NCBI RefSeq assembly: GCF_018613795.1
Contig: NZ_JAGGPN010000019.1
Span: forward strand, 94,598 to 158,597
Origin: Arthrobacter sp. ISL-65
GTDB lineage: Bacteria; Actinomycetota; Actinomycetes; Actinomycetales; Micrococcaceae
DNA length: 64,000 nt
Reading direction: 5' to 3'
A model generated the notes under the pieces. The model saw nothing but the letters and a program-made list of their open reading frames with translations. It did no database searches and had not been told where the DNA came from. A program made the position numbers and the translations under genes. How positions within the stretch are numbered: the stretch's first letter is position 1; every line of letters starts with the position of its first letter. Positions 8,978 to 18,763 of this stretch are shown piece after piece.

Positions 8978-9628
8978 ATGGTTGCAATTACGGCAGCGGA
9001 GCGCCAGGCTGCGGAGAAGATCTTCGGCGACCGCTTCGGCCTGGCGGAACGGTATGTCGAACACCTGGCGACGTCAGGCACCGAGCGCGGGCTTATCGGA
9101 CCGCGGGAAATCCCCAGGCTCTGGGGACGCCACGTCCTGAACTGCGCGGTGATCGAGAGTGAAATTCCCCGGGGCAGCCACGTGGCCGACGTCGGGAGTG
9201 GCGCCGGACTCCCGGGCCTTTGCCTTGCTATCGCCCGCCCTGACCTTGAACTGACGCTCATCGAACCGCTGGAGCGCCGGGTGATCTGGCTTCAGGAAGT
9301 GGTTGACGATCTCGGTTTGAGTAATGTCACCGTCATGCGCACGCGTGCCGAACTTGCCGTTGGGATGGTGACGGCCGACGTCGTGACCGCCCGGGCAGTG
9401 TCCGCACTGAGCAATCTTGCAGGCCTCACCATTCCGCTGCTCGGCGGCGAGGGTGAAGTCGTGGCCATCAAGGGTCGCAGTGCCGCCGATGAGATCGACA
9501 AGGCGGCTAAGGTCATTCGCAAGCTTGGCGGCGTGGAGACGTCGGTGGTCACAGTAGGCCAAGACCTGCTCGAGGAGCCCACCACGGTGGTGCGCATCGT
9601 AGTTAAGAAGACCCAAAAGAGGGCCTAG
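8978..9628 (+). CDS. rsmG: 16S rRNA m7G methyltransferase RsmG
   Basis: 216-aa SAM-dependent methyltransferase that modifies G527 (E. coli numbering) of 16S rRNA. The SAM motif VADVGSGAGLPGLCLAIA and the following LTLIEPLERRVIWLQEVV are diagnostic. I used ATG 8978 (MVAITAAERQAAEKIFGD), which matches the usual N-terminus. A TTG at 8963 and a longer reading inside jag are possible alternatives, and no strong SD separates them. It is the last gene before parA. Confidence 0.94.
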   Translation: MVAITAAERQAAEKIFGDRFGLAERYVEHLATSGTERGLIGPREIPRLWGRHVLNCAVIESEIPRGSHVADVGSGAGLPGLCLAIARPDLELTLIEPLERRVIWLQEVVDDLGLSNVTVMRTRAELAVGMVTADVVTARAVSALSNLAGLTIPLLGGEGEVVAIKGRSAADEIDKAAKVIRKLGGVETSVVTVGQDLLEEPTTVVRIVVKKTQKRA

Positions 9629-9713
9629 CCCCGCAAGGTGCCGCGGGTCCTTGGGGTGTAGCGGTTAGGCTAGAGAACGGCAGTGAAAGCCGAACGAGAG
9701 TGAGTGTGTCCCA

Positions 9714-10766
9714 GTGACCAGTAGCGAAACCTCCACGCAGCGGATTCCCCCGTTCGTGTCTCTGGGGTCGGCGCGTGCCTTTGGCGCATCACCGGTCGCT
9801 ACGACAGTAAATCAGTCCAATCCGGTTGCAGGCACGAGCGCGGCCAAGGTTTCACGTGAAACTGCCGCCCGGGGCAACGTCTTGGACACGCTGGATGATT
9901 CGAGCCCCATCGCCCGGGAACTCGCGCACGAGAACAGGAGGCGGGAACGCCTCCTCGGCCGCAACCTGCCGAAGCCGGAGAAGACACGGATCTTCACGGT
10001 TTCAAACCAAAAGGGTGGAGTGGGAAAGACCACAACCACCGTCAACATCGCTGCAGCGCTGGCGGCGGCGGGCTTGAACGTCCTGGTCATCGACATCGAC
10101 CCGCAGGGCAACGCGTCCACGGCACTGGGCATTGAGCACCATGCCGACGTCGACAGCATCTACGATGTCCTGATCAACGATCTGCCTCTGGAAGACGTAG
10201 TCGCACCGTGCCCGGACATCAGCAACCTCATCTGCGCCCCGGCCACCATCCACTTGGCCGGCGCCGAGATCGAACTCGTTTCCCTGGTGGCACGGGAGCA
10301 GCGCCTCCGCCGCGCCATCGACGTCTATGCCAAGTCCCGGCAGAAGAAGGGCGAGCAGCGGCTCGACTACATCTTCATTGACTGCCCGCCCAGCCTGGGC
10401 CTGCTGACGGTCAATGCCTTCTGTGCGGCCGGCGAAGTACTCATCCCCATTCAGTGCGAATACTACGCACTCGAGGGACTGAGCCAGCTGCTGAAGAACA
10501 TTGAGATGATCCAGAAGCACTTGAATGCAGAACTGGAAGTTTCCACGATCCTCCTCACCATGTACGACGGGCGCACCAACCTGGCCGCCCAGGTGGCAGC
10601 TGAAGTCAGGCAGCACTTTCCGGAGCAGGTCCTTGGCGCCGTCGTTCCGCGCTCTGTGCGGATCTCCGAAGCGCCGAGTTACCAGCAGACCGTCATGACC
10701 TACGATCCATCCTCCAGCGGCGCGTTGTCCTACCTGGAAGCCGCAGCGGAAATCGCTGAGCGTTAG
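9714..10766 (+). CDS. parA: Chromosome partitioning ATPase ParA/Soj
   Basis: 350-aa Walker-type ATPase that moves ParB-parS complexes and, in some bacteria, modulates DnaA. The start is GTG 9714. The deviant Walker A KGGVGKTT is at residues 100-107, DIDPQGN at about 127-133, and [12 protein letters not shown] follows. A roughly 90-residue N-terminal extension precedes the ATPase core. Residues 46-50 (VSRET) are encoded by a perfect parS site. It is followed by parB after a 67-bp gap containing a hairpin. Confidence 0.97.
   Translation: MTSSETSTQRIPPFVSLGSARAFGASPVATTVNQSNPVAGTSAAKVSRETAARGNVLDTLDDSSPIARELAHENRRRERLLGRNLPKPEKTRIFTVSNQKGGVGKTTTTVNIAAALAAAGLNVLVIDIDPQGNASTALGIEHHADVDSIYDVLINDLPLEDVVAPCPDISNLICAPATIHLAGAEIELVSLVAREQRLRRAIDVYAKSRQKKGEQRLDYIFIDCPPSLGLLTVNAFCAAGEVLIPIQCEYYALEGLSQLLKNIEMIQKHLNAELEVSTILLTMYDGRTNLAAQVAAEVRQHFPEQVLGAVVPRSVRISEAPSYQQTVMTYDPSSSGALSYLEAAAEIAER
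9849..9862. promoter_or_regulatory. parS: parS site inside the parA reading frame
   Basis: Perfect 14-bp palindrome GTTTCACGTGAAAC. It is read in frame as Val-Ser-Arg-Glu-Thr at ParA residues 46-50. Confidence 0.93.
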
Positions 10767-10791
10767 AATTTTCCAAACACAGCAACAGCCG

Positions 10792-10812
10792 GAGCCCGGC
10801 ATAGCCGGGCTC
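10792..10812. terminator. Hairpin between parA and parB
   Basis: GAGCCCGGC, loop ATA, GCCGGGCTC. The following TTCC is a poor U-tract, so this is more likely an attenuator or RNA-stability element setting the ParA:ParB ratio than a full stop. Confidence 0.55.
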
Positions 10813-10833
10813 TTCCGATGGAGGGAATCATCC

Positions 10834-12153
10834 ATGAGCGATAAGCGACGCGGGCTCGGTCGCGGTCTTGGCGCACTCATTCCAAGTTCCGCGTCCGCAA
10901 GCGCTTCGGGTAACGGAGCAGCTCCGTCGCGCCCTGTGGATCTCTTCTTCCCGGAGGCGCGCAAGACGGCTGAACCCGTCCCGGCCGTTGAGCCGGACAA
11001 GTCTGACCTCGACGAAACGGCTGCACGCCGCTCCGGTCGGAAGGCTTCGGCGGAGTCTCCGGCTGAAGCGGAGGCTGCCGCAGGCAGCGAGGGTGCTTCG
11101 GATGCGGTAAAGCCCTCCCCTGCCAAGTCCACGGCGAAGACTGCTGCTTCCCGGAGCGGTGCTTCGGAAGCCCGCGCGGGTTCCGCCAAGAATGCTGAGG
11201 AGTCCGAAGCCGTTCGCCCGGACACGTCTGCGGCGGATGAGCCTAAGAACGGTTCCGCTTCTGCCCAGTCTGCCGCTGCCGGGGGCAACGCAGAATCCGC
11301 TACTGTCGCGGACAACGGCGTTGACCTCGTCGAGGTTCCAGGCGTGCGTTTTGCCGAGATTCCTGTCACGGACATCCATCCAAACCGCAAACAGCCCCGT
11401 TCCGTCTTCGATGAGGACGACATGGCGGAGCTTGTTCACTCTGTTCGTGAAATAGGCGTCCTCCAGCCAATTGTGGTGCGTACTTCAACCGAAAAAGGTG
11501 GAGAACCGTACGAGCTGGTGATGGGTGAGCGCCGGTGGCGTGCCGTACAGGCTGCTGGACTCTCCACGATTCCGGCGATTGTTCGTGATACGACGGATGA
11601 TGACCTGCTCCGTGACGCGCTGCTGGAGAACCTGCACCGCAGTCAGCTCAATCCGCTCGAAGAAGCTGCCGCGTACCAGCAGCTGCTTGAGGACTTTGGC
11701 ACGACGCACGAGCAGCTGGCTGACCGCATCGGTCGCTCCCGCCCTCAGGTGTCCAACACCCTGCGGCTCCTGAAGCTTCCGCCGCTGGTGCAGCGTCGTG
11801 TCGCAGCAAATGTGCTCTCGGCCGGCCACGCCAGGGCTCTCCTCTCGCTGCCGGATGCGGCGTCCATGGAACGCCTGGCGCAGAAGATTGTGGCTGAGGG
11901 CATGTCGGTACGCGCCACCGAGGAAGCAGTCACGCTGCACCGTGAACCCGCGACGCCAGCGAAGAACAACATTCCTCGCCCGGGCGCACGTCACGAACGG
12001 CTGGATTACTTGGCGTCCTCGCTCTCGGACAGGCTCGACACCAACGTGAAGATCTCGCTTGGCGCTCGTAAGGGACGTGTGAGTATCGAGTTTGCGAGCG
12101 TTGAGGACCTGAACCGCATAATGGATGTCTTAGCGCCGGGCGCCGAAAACTAA
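10834..12153 (+). CDS. parB: Chromosome partitioning protein ParB/Spo0J
   Basis: 439-aa CTP-dependent DNA clamp that loads at parS. The N-terminal [14 protein letters not shown] (ParA-stimulating motif) is followed by a roughly 150-residue Ala/Ser/Glu-rich linker. The ParB N-domain has GERRWRA at 231-237 (CTP-binding box II) and ENLHR at 265-269. An HTH lies around 290-312 ([18 protein letters not shown]), then the C-terminal dimerisation region. The start ATG is preceded by GGAGGGA. The long linker is variable among actinobacteria. It reads straight into the parS-rich spacer. Confidence 0.97.
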   Translation: MSDKRRGLGRGLGALIPSSASASASGNGAAPSRPVDLFFPEARKTAEPVPAVEPDKSDLDETAARRSGRKASAESPAEAEAAAGSEGASDAVKPSPAKSTAKTAASRSGASEARAGSAKNAEESEAVRPDTSAADEPKNGSASAQSAAAGGNAESATVADNGVDLVEVPGVRFAEIPVTDIHPNRKQPRSVFDEDDMAELVHSVREIGVLQPIVVRTSTEKGGEPYELVMGERRWRAVQAAGLSTIPAIVRDTTDDDLLRDALLENLHRSQLNPLEEAAAYQQLLEDFGTTHEQLADRIGRSRPQVSNTLRLLKLPPLVQRRVAANVLSAGHARALLSLPDAASMERLAQKIVAEGMSVRATEEAVTLHREPATPAKNNIPRPGARHERLDYLASSLSDRLDTNVKISLGARKGRVSIEFASVEDLNRIMDVLAPGAEN

Positions 12154-12170
12154 AGAATAAGCCAACGATC

Positions 12171-12196
12171 AGGGCCCGTTCTTAAGAACGGGCCCT
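12171..12196. terminator. Terminator downstream of parB
   Basis: Perfect 26-bp palindrome with arms AGGGCCCGTTCTT and AAGAACGGGCCCT, followed by TTTGC, 17 bp after the parB stop. Confidence 0.75.
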
Positions 12197-12826
12197 TTGC
12201 TGTTCCTGCGCGCGATGGATGCCGACAGTCAATTTACGGCTTCCAAGTGATCGTGCCGTTACTGTGATGACGGCACAGCAGGGTGGCTGTGAGCAGGGCG
12301 CGGCGCTACTGAGGGTGCTGCAATCCGTACTCGCTTGGATACTTTTGACTCCTGGGGCTCTAGACGGAGCCGGCTCACTGGTTGCGGAGTCTTGCCTGGC
12401 AGCAGCGTCCAGCGCTTCCCATGGCCGTGGAGCGACGCATGCGGGGCAGTCAGACCCGGGCTTGAGCGTCCGCAGCTGCAAACTTCGGCGAGGAAAATCA
12501 CTCCAGACCTTGTGCCTACCGGCAAATACCCCTGGTCCCTTATCTCGGGTGGGCCGGGCGGGACGCGCCTATGACGATAGTTTGCGTGGCGGAGCGTGCT
12601 GCAGGGCAAGGTCGGGTGGGGCGGCCATTCTTCGCGTGCTGTGGCGCGCGGTTCGACAGTCAGTGACCATTTCTGACAGTGACGGACGTGTTTGATGACC
12701 CGCATATGTAGACCTGAAGCGCGTATTGGACTTGCAGATCGCCTGGGCCCCGCCCACCATGACTCTGACCCAAGCTCGGGACGTTCACTACGCGATTGGA
12801 CCAGCGCAACCCTCGCGATCCGGGGC

Positions 12827-12842
12827 TGTTTCACGTGAAACA
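12827..12842. promoter_or_regulatory. parS: parS site (full 16-bp palindrome)
   Basis: TGTTTCACGTGAAACA, the only copy in the window where the outer base pair also matches the 16-bp consensus. Confidence 0.95.
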
Positions 12843-13274
12843 GGCGAGTTGTCCGATGCAGATCCGACCAGGCTCACATCAGCTACCGCTGGGTTGTACG
12901 GGCTTTGTTCTGTTCTGTTATCTTCCCTCAATATTCTCGGCGCTTCCCGTGACTCGCGCGCCGAAGGCTAAGTCGGCAGGGGCCGGTCTGTTCCATGCCT
13001 CGCGCTTCGGTGGAACGGTAACTGCTTTCGCCCCTGCGCGCCCGCAGCCTCGGCTCACTGGGTAGTCGCGGCTGCAGTATCCCGACATCCGCTCCCGGGG
13101 CGTTTGGACTTGGAGCGACCGGTGTGGCCGCAGGCTGCACCGGCCGTGTTCTGGCCAGTGGGGCGGACCCGGCCTTCAGCAGCATACTCTTTGACGCGCC
13201 GTTCTTGATGGCCCATATGGACGAGGCCCCCATTGGACGCGTCTCGAGGCTGTCGGCAGCTGGGTGCTCCTTGC

Positions 13275-13288
13275 GTTTCACGTGAAAC
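13275..13288. promoter_or_regulatory. parS: parS site
   Basis: Perfect GTTTCACGTGAAAC. Confidence 0.95.
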
Positions 13289-13962
13289 ATACCGCTGACC
13301 GGTACGTTTCGCGTGTGCCAAGATGTTGGGGCGGATGATTCGTTCTGTCCACGGGGATGTAGAGATGGCTGTCGGCTGCTCCGTCCGCGGGTTCGGGACG
13401 TTCTAGCGCTTTCTGCTCTGGTGCGGTACCCTACTGCGGCGGAAGCGTGGCGCGGCACGCTATGTAAGCACCCGCTGGGCCACGGTGTCTACCTCAGAAT
13501 GAGCGCACCGCATGCGTTCCCCGGGCGCTTCGGCGGCTCATGGCCAAGCCAGGCAGGTATGGACTACAGGAGTTCGGCAGGTGGAATAGACCTGGACATC
13601 ACGTACGCCTCGAGACAAAACATGACAGCGTGCTGTGCAGAGGACTTCTTGAAGAGACAGTAGCGGACCTGCGGCCTGGGCGGCGGACACGACTCACCGC
13701 GCGGACTGTCATCCTATGTTCAGCGGGACCAAGGCGCAGGTGACGACGGAGGCCGCGCGGGCACGAGCTATCAGTTCAGGGGCCAACGGTCGCAGACCCC
13801 GATATGGTCGGTTCCAACTCCCCTGCGGCTGGGAGTGGGGTGCGTGGAGCTATCGCATCCGGCGGCACCTCGATGCGGCGCCTCTCCTGCAAGAAGTTCC
13901 TAGCCGCGTGAGGGGCATCGCATGTCGAACACTGGGTGTTGGACTAGCTCTGCGGTGGCGCC

Positions 13963-13976
13963 GTTTCACGTGAACA
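13963..13976. promoter_or_regulatory. Degenerate parS-like site
   Basis: GTTTCACGTGAACA: the left half is perfect, but one A is missing from the right half, so symmetry is broken. Binding is uncertain. Confidence 0.55.
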
Positions 13977-14397
13977 TGACCCCCTCTGCGTCGACGTGAG
14001 GTGGTCCAACGCGTCTCGCCCTGGGATTGAGTGTGGGAGCCCTTTCCAACGTGCCATTGATGCTTCCGAAAGCCGCAGTACCGAGCCGCGCGGGCAGACT
14101 AGATGCCGGTGCCGAAGCGGCGCCGGTGCGATTGGCTTGGGGTCTTCGCCGCGATCTTCAACGTCGGAGGACGGGGGCGCCGCCCGGAACGACACACACC
14201 ACTAGGTAAAACTCCGCGATCGCACGCTAGCGGTGATCCGGAATGCAATGCGTGTAAGCGCCGCCGCCTCTTATGCAGCAGGCGGCTCAAAGCCGGGTGG
14301 CACAAATTAGGAATCACCTGGTCGCATCCACATGCGAGCCGGGCCTGACGACCAACCGACGACGGCAGTATTGGTGCTGCACATCCTGTCTGCGAGG

Positions 14398-14454
14398 TGG
14401 TGATAGACCGGTGGATAACCCTGTGGATAACCCTGTGGGTAACGCTGGGGATAT
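14398..14454 (+). repeat. 12-bp-period DnaA-box array I
   Basis: 9-mers at exact 12-bp steps: GGTGGATAA 14410, TGTGGATAA 14422, TGTGGGTAA 14434 and TGGGGATAT 14446, with a weak TGGTGATAG at 14398. One is a perfect consensus box; the others differ at one to three positions. All point the same way, 85 bp before a parS site. Confidence 0.8.
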
Positions 14455-14538
14455 GGGGCTGCGGAAGTGGCGAGGGACCACCCGTTCGGCGGCCCTGTGA
14501 TGGCCTTAGTGTTCTGTGCGGTCGGGCTTCCCGTATTT

Positions 14539-14552
14539 GTTTCACGTGAAAC
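14539..14552. promoter_or_regulatory. parS: parS site
   Basis: Perfect GTTTCACGTGAAAC between the two DnaA-box arrays. Confidence 0.95.
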
Positions 14553-14788
14553 GCCACGTTGCCAGACGGCGGCTGTCACGGTGCAGTCAGGTGCCTCAGT
14601 TGCGGCACGCCTTGGAGCATTAAAAAGGTTTCCTAAAAGGTGATTCTCGGCACAATTACCAAGGAACCTTGAAGGTTGCATCGCGTCACGCCGGGAGGCT
14701 ACGCCGACTCGCCCGCCGAACGGCGCGGGCGTGAGGTGTGAGATCGCTCATGGAGCTGACCGTATGCCCACAGTGCGGCCGAGATGCC

Positions 14789-14833
14789 TGTGGATAAGCA
14801 TGTGGATTCACCTGTGGATAAGACTGTGAATAA
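14789..14833 (+). repeat. 12-bp-period DnaA-box array II
   Basis: TGTGGATAA 14789, TGTGGATTC 14801, TGTGGATAA 14813 and TGTGAATAA 14825, again in exact 12-bp steps and one orientation. Two are perfect consensus boxes. The arrangement resembles iterons. Confidence 0.82.
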
Positions 14834-16213
14834 AGTCACCGTGAGGCCCAGTGAATACACATATGACAGGGGGCCCAATCGCTTTGCGCGGAGTCACCGT
14901 CCCCTATCGCGACAGCGATCAGAATGGATAGTGAAGTTGGGCCACGGCTCGAGCTGGGCGACCTTGGTCCCGCGACTGTGCCTACCCGGATGACGCCAAG
15001 GTTCGTCGGACCTGACCCATCACCTGGGAGGGCACGAATGGAAAATCATCGCTGCATCGGAGAGCAGGAGTTGGCCTCATGACTGACGCCTCTCGATCCG
15101 CGGGCGCCAGATAATGGCCTGAGGCTCTCGACGCATAGACATCCGTACAGCACGTGTTGCCGCGAGGACCAGGGTGCGATTGCGATGCGTTCGATGCGCG
15201 TCTCCACGGAGGCCGCGCCTGCGCGTTATCTTTGCACTCCTAGGACAGTGGTGTTGTGCGCCCCGCCGAAGGTTTTGTGGTTCTAGGCCAGCGTCGGTTT
15301 GTTGTGATGATGGCTAGGGCCGGATCGTGAAATGGGTCCTCGGCGAAGCTGGCGCCGCGCGGCGGAATCCCTTAGACCGGGTGGGAAGCTGGTGCGGACC
15401 TAACGTTTCGGCGGGGCCGTGGGCCGTATTCCCTCCGCCTCGTAAGGTGCTTCATCACCGGGCAATGACCCGACGTCGCAATCTCCGACTTCCATCGGGC
15501 TGAGCACGGCGTCGACTCCGCATACCGCATTCCCCTCTGAGAGGGAAGGCCGAGGACCGGGAGGAGCTGAGACCGCCCTGGGTTCGCGAGGGAGCTGTCG
15601 ATAGACCAGGAGCAGTGGACCAGAAACTGGAGTGGAAGCTACGAGGAGGCCGGAAGGGTACCGAGGCGAATAGCTCAAACGGGTTACACGACAAGACCTC
15701 GTCTCGTATGGAGACGCCGCCCAGTCTAGTGACGTATTCCGCACTGCTCGTCCCCCCATTCCCCCACTGGTCCGGAAACGAAGGCCGTTGGGACATGGGG
15801 CGGTCCCATCTTGTGTTGGGTCTACTTGGCGGATCCAGCTGTGGCTGGCGGTATCCGGGCAGCCGGGCTTGGACTATGCCATCATGTGGCGCGGACAGAG
15901 CCCTGGTCGCATGAAGCCCGATGGTGGCACCTGGCCCGCAGCATTGGCCTTCTGGCACTCGGGCTGGCTGTCCTGGCTTCGTCGGAACGGCCGTCCGTGA
16001 CGCGCCAAAAGGAGATCTCGCGCTACGGTGCGCCAGACTTCCGCTCATGTGATTGGTGCTCAAAGGGGGGTCCGCTTGTCGTCTTGCGATCCGATCGCCG
16101 GCGATCCCCCGGCTCGATCGGACACTGCGGTCATGATGCGCCACACTACTCAGGGATTGTTGCCAGGCAGTGGCGCTTCCCTGCGGCGGCCAATCTGAAC
16201 TGGTGCGCGCGGT

Positions 16214-16227
16214 GTTTCACGTGAAAC
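16214..16227. promoter_or_regulatory. parS: parS site
   Basis: Perfect GTTTCACGTGAAAC, closely paired with the next site (56 bp start to start). Confidence 0.95.
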
Positions 16228-16269
16228 TATTGGGGTTGCTCCCCTGCCGAGGCTAGCGGGATCAGTGTC

Positions 16270-16283
16270 GTTTCACGTGAAAC
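16270..16283. promoter_or_regulatory. parS: parS site
   Basis: Perfect GTTTCACGTGAAAC, second of a close pair. Confidence 0.95.
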
Positions 16284-17292
16284 ATTGGCTTCGGCTTCTC
16301 GCAGAAGGTTTTTCCAGGGTGCCTCATATTGCGCAGCGTCAGGCATGGAGCCGTCGGGAGGCGACTGTCAGTTCCTGGGGCGCTGATGTAGAGCAACGCT
16401 TTGATGGGAATCTGCCTCTCGAACGCCCTGATTTGGGCTTGCAGCTGCCGTGGGCCGAGTGATAGGAGAAGGCACACGCGGAGTACACCCAAACCCTGCG
16501 GCTACAGGGTCCGCGCCCGGCCACCTTTACAAGTGTGCAGCAGGGAAATCAGGGTCGTGATGTGAGTCCCCATTTGTACCTACTCGCTGAGAACGCACGG
16601 AAAGCCACGGCTAACACCTCTTAAACTGTGTCCGCCACTCGGGGATAAGATCAGGCCTGGAGTTGCTCTAGGTTTCAGGTCTTTGCAGCTTGAATCGAGA
16701 AGAACAACCTTCCCATTCTCAGTGCGGGGGCGGCGCCGCTCAGCGCTGGTATCGGCAATCGGCGATCGGCGTCCGAGACATGCGACCGCAGCCAGTGGCT
16801 GGCCCCGCGTTTGGGTCCGCTTGCGGGAACCTCGGAACTGGTGCCGTCTGGGTCTGCTTTGTATCAGGCCGTGGGTCTGTCTGCAACCGCAGCCGTACTC
16901 ATAAGGTATATATGGGTGCTCCCGTCCACAGCCCGCGTCGTGGGTTCGGGGTGCTCATAGGCTGGCTCACCGGAGGGCTAGAAGTGCTTGTATGTGTGGA
17001 TTCGGTGAGCACGTAGTGCTGGCACCCATCTGGGCCAGTAGTTCGTCGTGCGGTGCGGGGCCGCGAGATGCTGCAAAAGCGGGGAGCCCCCACGGTACGA
17101 CATCCATGTCGTCATATGTCTGCTCGACCTCCAGTGGCGCAAGACCCTGAGGGAGGGGTACGCGGTGGAGTGGGCTCGCCGTTGGCGAGGCGATTGAGCT
17201 AGTCCAGGGGTAGTTTTCGTAGCAGGCCGTCTCGTTTTTCGGTGATCTCGGTTCTGCGCATCCAGATGCCTCGACTGGTTAGGGTCGTTCAT

Positions 17293-17306
17293 GTTTCACG
17301 TGAAAC
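17293..17306. promoter_or_regulatory. parS: parS site
   Basis: Perfect GTTTCACGTGAAAC. Confidence 0.95.
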
Positions 17307-17838
17307 GTATCCGGCTCAGAGCGCTCCCAACACCACCCTGCCCTCCAGGCACCAGTTTCTGCGGTTGGGTGCAAAAATATGTCCAGGGGCTCCTTGCTTC
17401 ATTTGTTAAACCACCCCTAACCATTTCGATACGCGAAGCGCAACGACGGCGACCTGCTCGCTCGTCGGAATCCGCACAACGTTGCCTAGCAACTATTCCC
17501 CTACATGAACAGTGCGCCAGCATCCAGGTGGCGACTGACCATGACCTTGAGTATTGAACGGGCCGCTGCGGGGCCCTACGTTCCAGGCTTACATCTACCG
17601 CTTCGGCAAAGGTGGCAGTTCCCTTTGGTGGCTACTTCCGCGACCTTCAAGCTTGTAGCGAACCAGGCCACCACACTGGGCGTGGTGGTGAAGCGGTCAA
17701 AAGTCGTCCGCTGATCGTGCGCCAAAGCGGAATTGGAGTGTCCCGTTCGTCGGCAATGCTAGAGGACGACGGGCGAAGAGCCATGATCACCGGCTCGCGA
17801 CCCGGTTCCGCATTGTCCGATGGCTGGGTCCACTGATC

Positions 17839-17852
17839 GTTTCACGTGAAAC
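17839..17852. promoter_or_regulatory. parS: parS site
   Basis: Perfect GTTTCACGTGAAAC, the site nearest trxA. Confidence 0.95.
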
Positions 17853-18304
17853 ATCCTTGTCTGCGGTCCACAGCTCCCACAACCGCAGCCCAAAAGGGTC
17901 CGGGCCGGATTCTCGCATCTTGCCCGAGGCGACGTGCGTATCCTCAATTCGAAGGCGCTGTCCGCGATGCGTCACGCTTGCTGGCGGTGCTCCGCCCATA
18001 CGGCCCCTATGCCCCACCCCCGTGTGTGACTGGACGATTCTGGGAGAGTAGACCGAGCATTCGCATCCCAATCGAGTTTCCTTCGGCACCACGGCCCCCG
18101 GGTGGGGGTGAGTGGGCTATGTGGCAAGGTGGAGTAACGCTGGAATGACAGAGAAAGAGGACGAATCGGCATTCCACGCAGCATATGAGTCACGGTTCGT
18201 CCCAGCTGCCGCTCGCTCACATCGAGCCTGTGTGCATTATCCCAGCGGATGTCGTCCGGACCGTTAAGTACGTGCCGTCGTCGCTGAGGTTTACCCGCAG
18301 AACG

Positions 18305-18344
18305 AAAGGTGACCATCACTCCTCTCGGAGTGATGGCCACCTTT
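18305..18344 (-). terminator. Terminator downstream of trxA
   Basis: An 18-bp stem: arm 18305-18322 (AAAGGTGACCATCACTCC), a short loop, and arm 18327-18344 with one mismatch, ending CTTT. It marks the right edge of the gene-free region. Confidence 0.8.
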
Positions 18345-18398
18345 CTGGCGCCTGTTGCCGGCGTTGCCTGTCAGGATTCCCGTCCAGGCATGCTGGGA

Positions 18399-18725
18399 CT
18401 AGGACAGAACGTCCGCGAATTCCTTCTCGAAGAACTGCTTCGGCTTGGCACCAATGACCGTGCTCTTCACTTCGCCGCCCTGGAACAGGTACACGGCAGG
18501 AATGGAGGTGATGCCGTACTCGGCGGCGATGGCAGGGTTGTCATCAACATTCACCTTAACGACGTTGACCTTCTCGCCGTACTCCACCGAGATCTCATCC
18601 AGGATGGGACCCAGCTTCCGGCACGGACCGCACCATTCGGCCCAGAAGTCAACGATTACCGGCTTGTCAGCTGCGAGTACGTCGCTGCTGAAACTTGCGT
18701 CTGTTACGTCTTTTGCGTTGCTCAT
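18399..18725 (-). CDS. trxA: Thioredoxin
   Basis: 108-aa thioredoxin, a cytosolic dithiol reductant. The active site WCGPC is at residues 31-35 within VIVDFWAEWCGPCRKLGP, and the cis-proline is in GITSIPAVYLF. I chose ATG 18725 (MSNAKDVTDASF), which gives the full canonical length. A longer frame upstream runs through trxB in the wrong frame. It lies 38 bp downstream of trxB and is probably co-transcribed from the SigR-type promoter. Confidence 0.97.
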   Translation of the reverse strand: MSNAKDVTDASFSSDVLAADKPVIVDFWAEWCGPCRKLGPILDEISVEYGEKVNVVKVNVDDNPAIAAEYGITSIPAVYLFQGGEVKSTVIGAKPKQFFEKEFADVLS

Positions 18726-18763
18726 AACCCTTGTCTCTCTCTTTCGATGCTTTTCAGCGCCGG

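Larger units (their letters stand above)
12197..18304. other. Gene-free parS and DnaA-box-rich region
   Basis: About 6.1 kb between the parB and trxA terminators. I find no ORF with domain-like sequence. Open frames here are Ser/Arg/Pro-rich, lie on both strands and lack convincing SD-start pairs. I see no tRNA, rRNA or IS. It appears less GC-rich than the flanking genes. The recognisable contents are seven perfect and one degenerate parS sites and two 12-bp-periodic DnaA-box arrays, annotated separately. The likely role is as the segregation centromere and a DnaA-binding locus. Confidence 0.75.

Noticed and set aside
13303..13316. Further parS-like sequence GTTTCGCGTGTGCC
   Set aside because: Several mismatches, mostly in the right half, so it is too weak to call.
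14784..14993. Open frame with VDK/VDS repeat peptide over DnaA-box array II
   Set aside because: The peptide repeat is just the 12-bp DNA repeat read in one frame; the DNA explanation is simpler.
15455..16144. 229-aa minus-strand open frame in the parS region
   Set aside because: Ser/Arg/Pro-rich with no domain; overlapped by equally long frames on the plus strand, as expected of non-coding GC-rich DNA.
15811..16224. 137-aa plus-strand open frame in the parS region
   Set aside because: It runs straight through a parS site at its end, has no SD and resembles no protein family.
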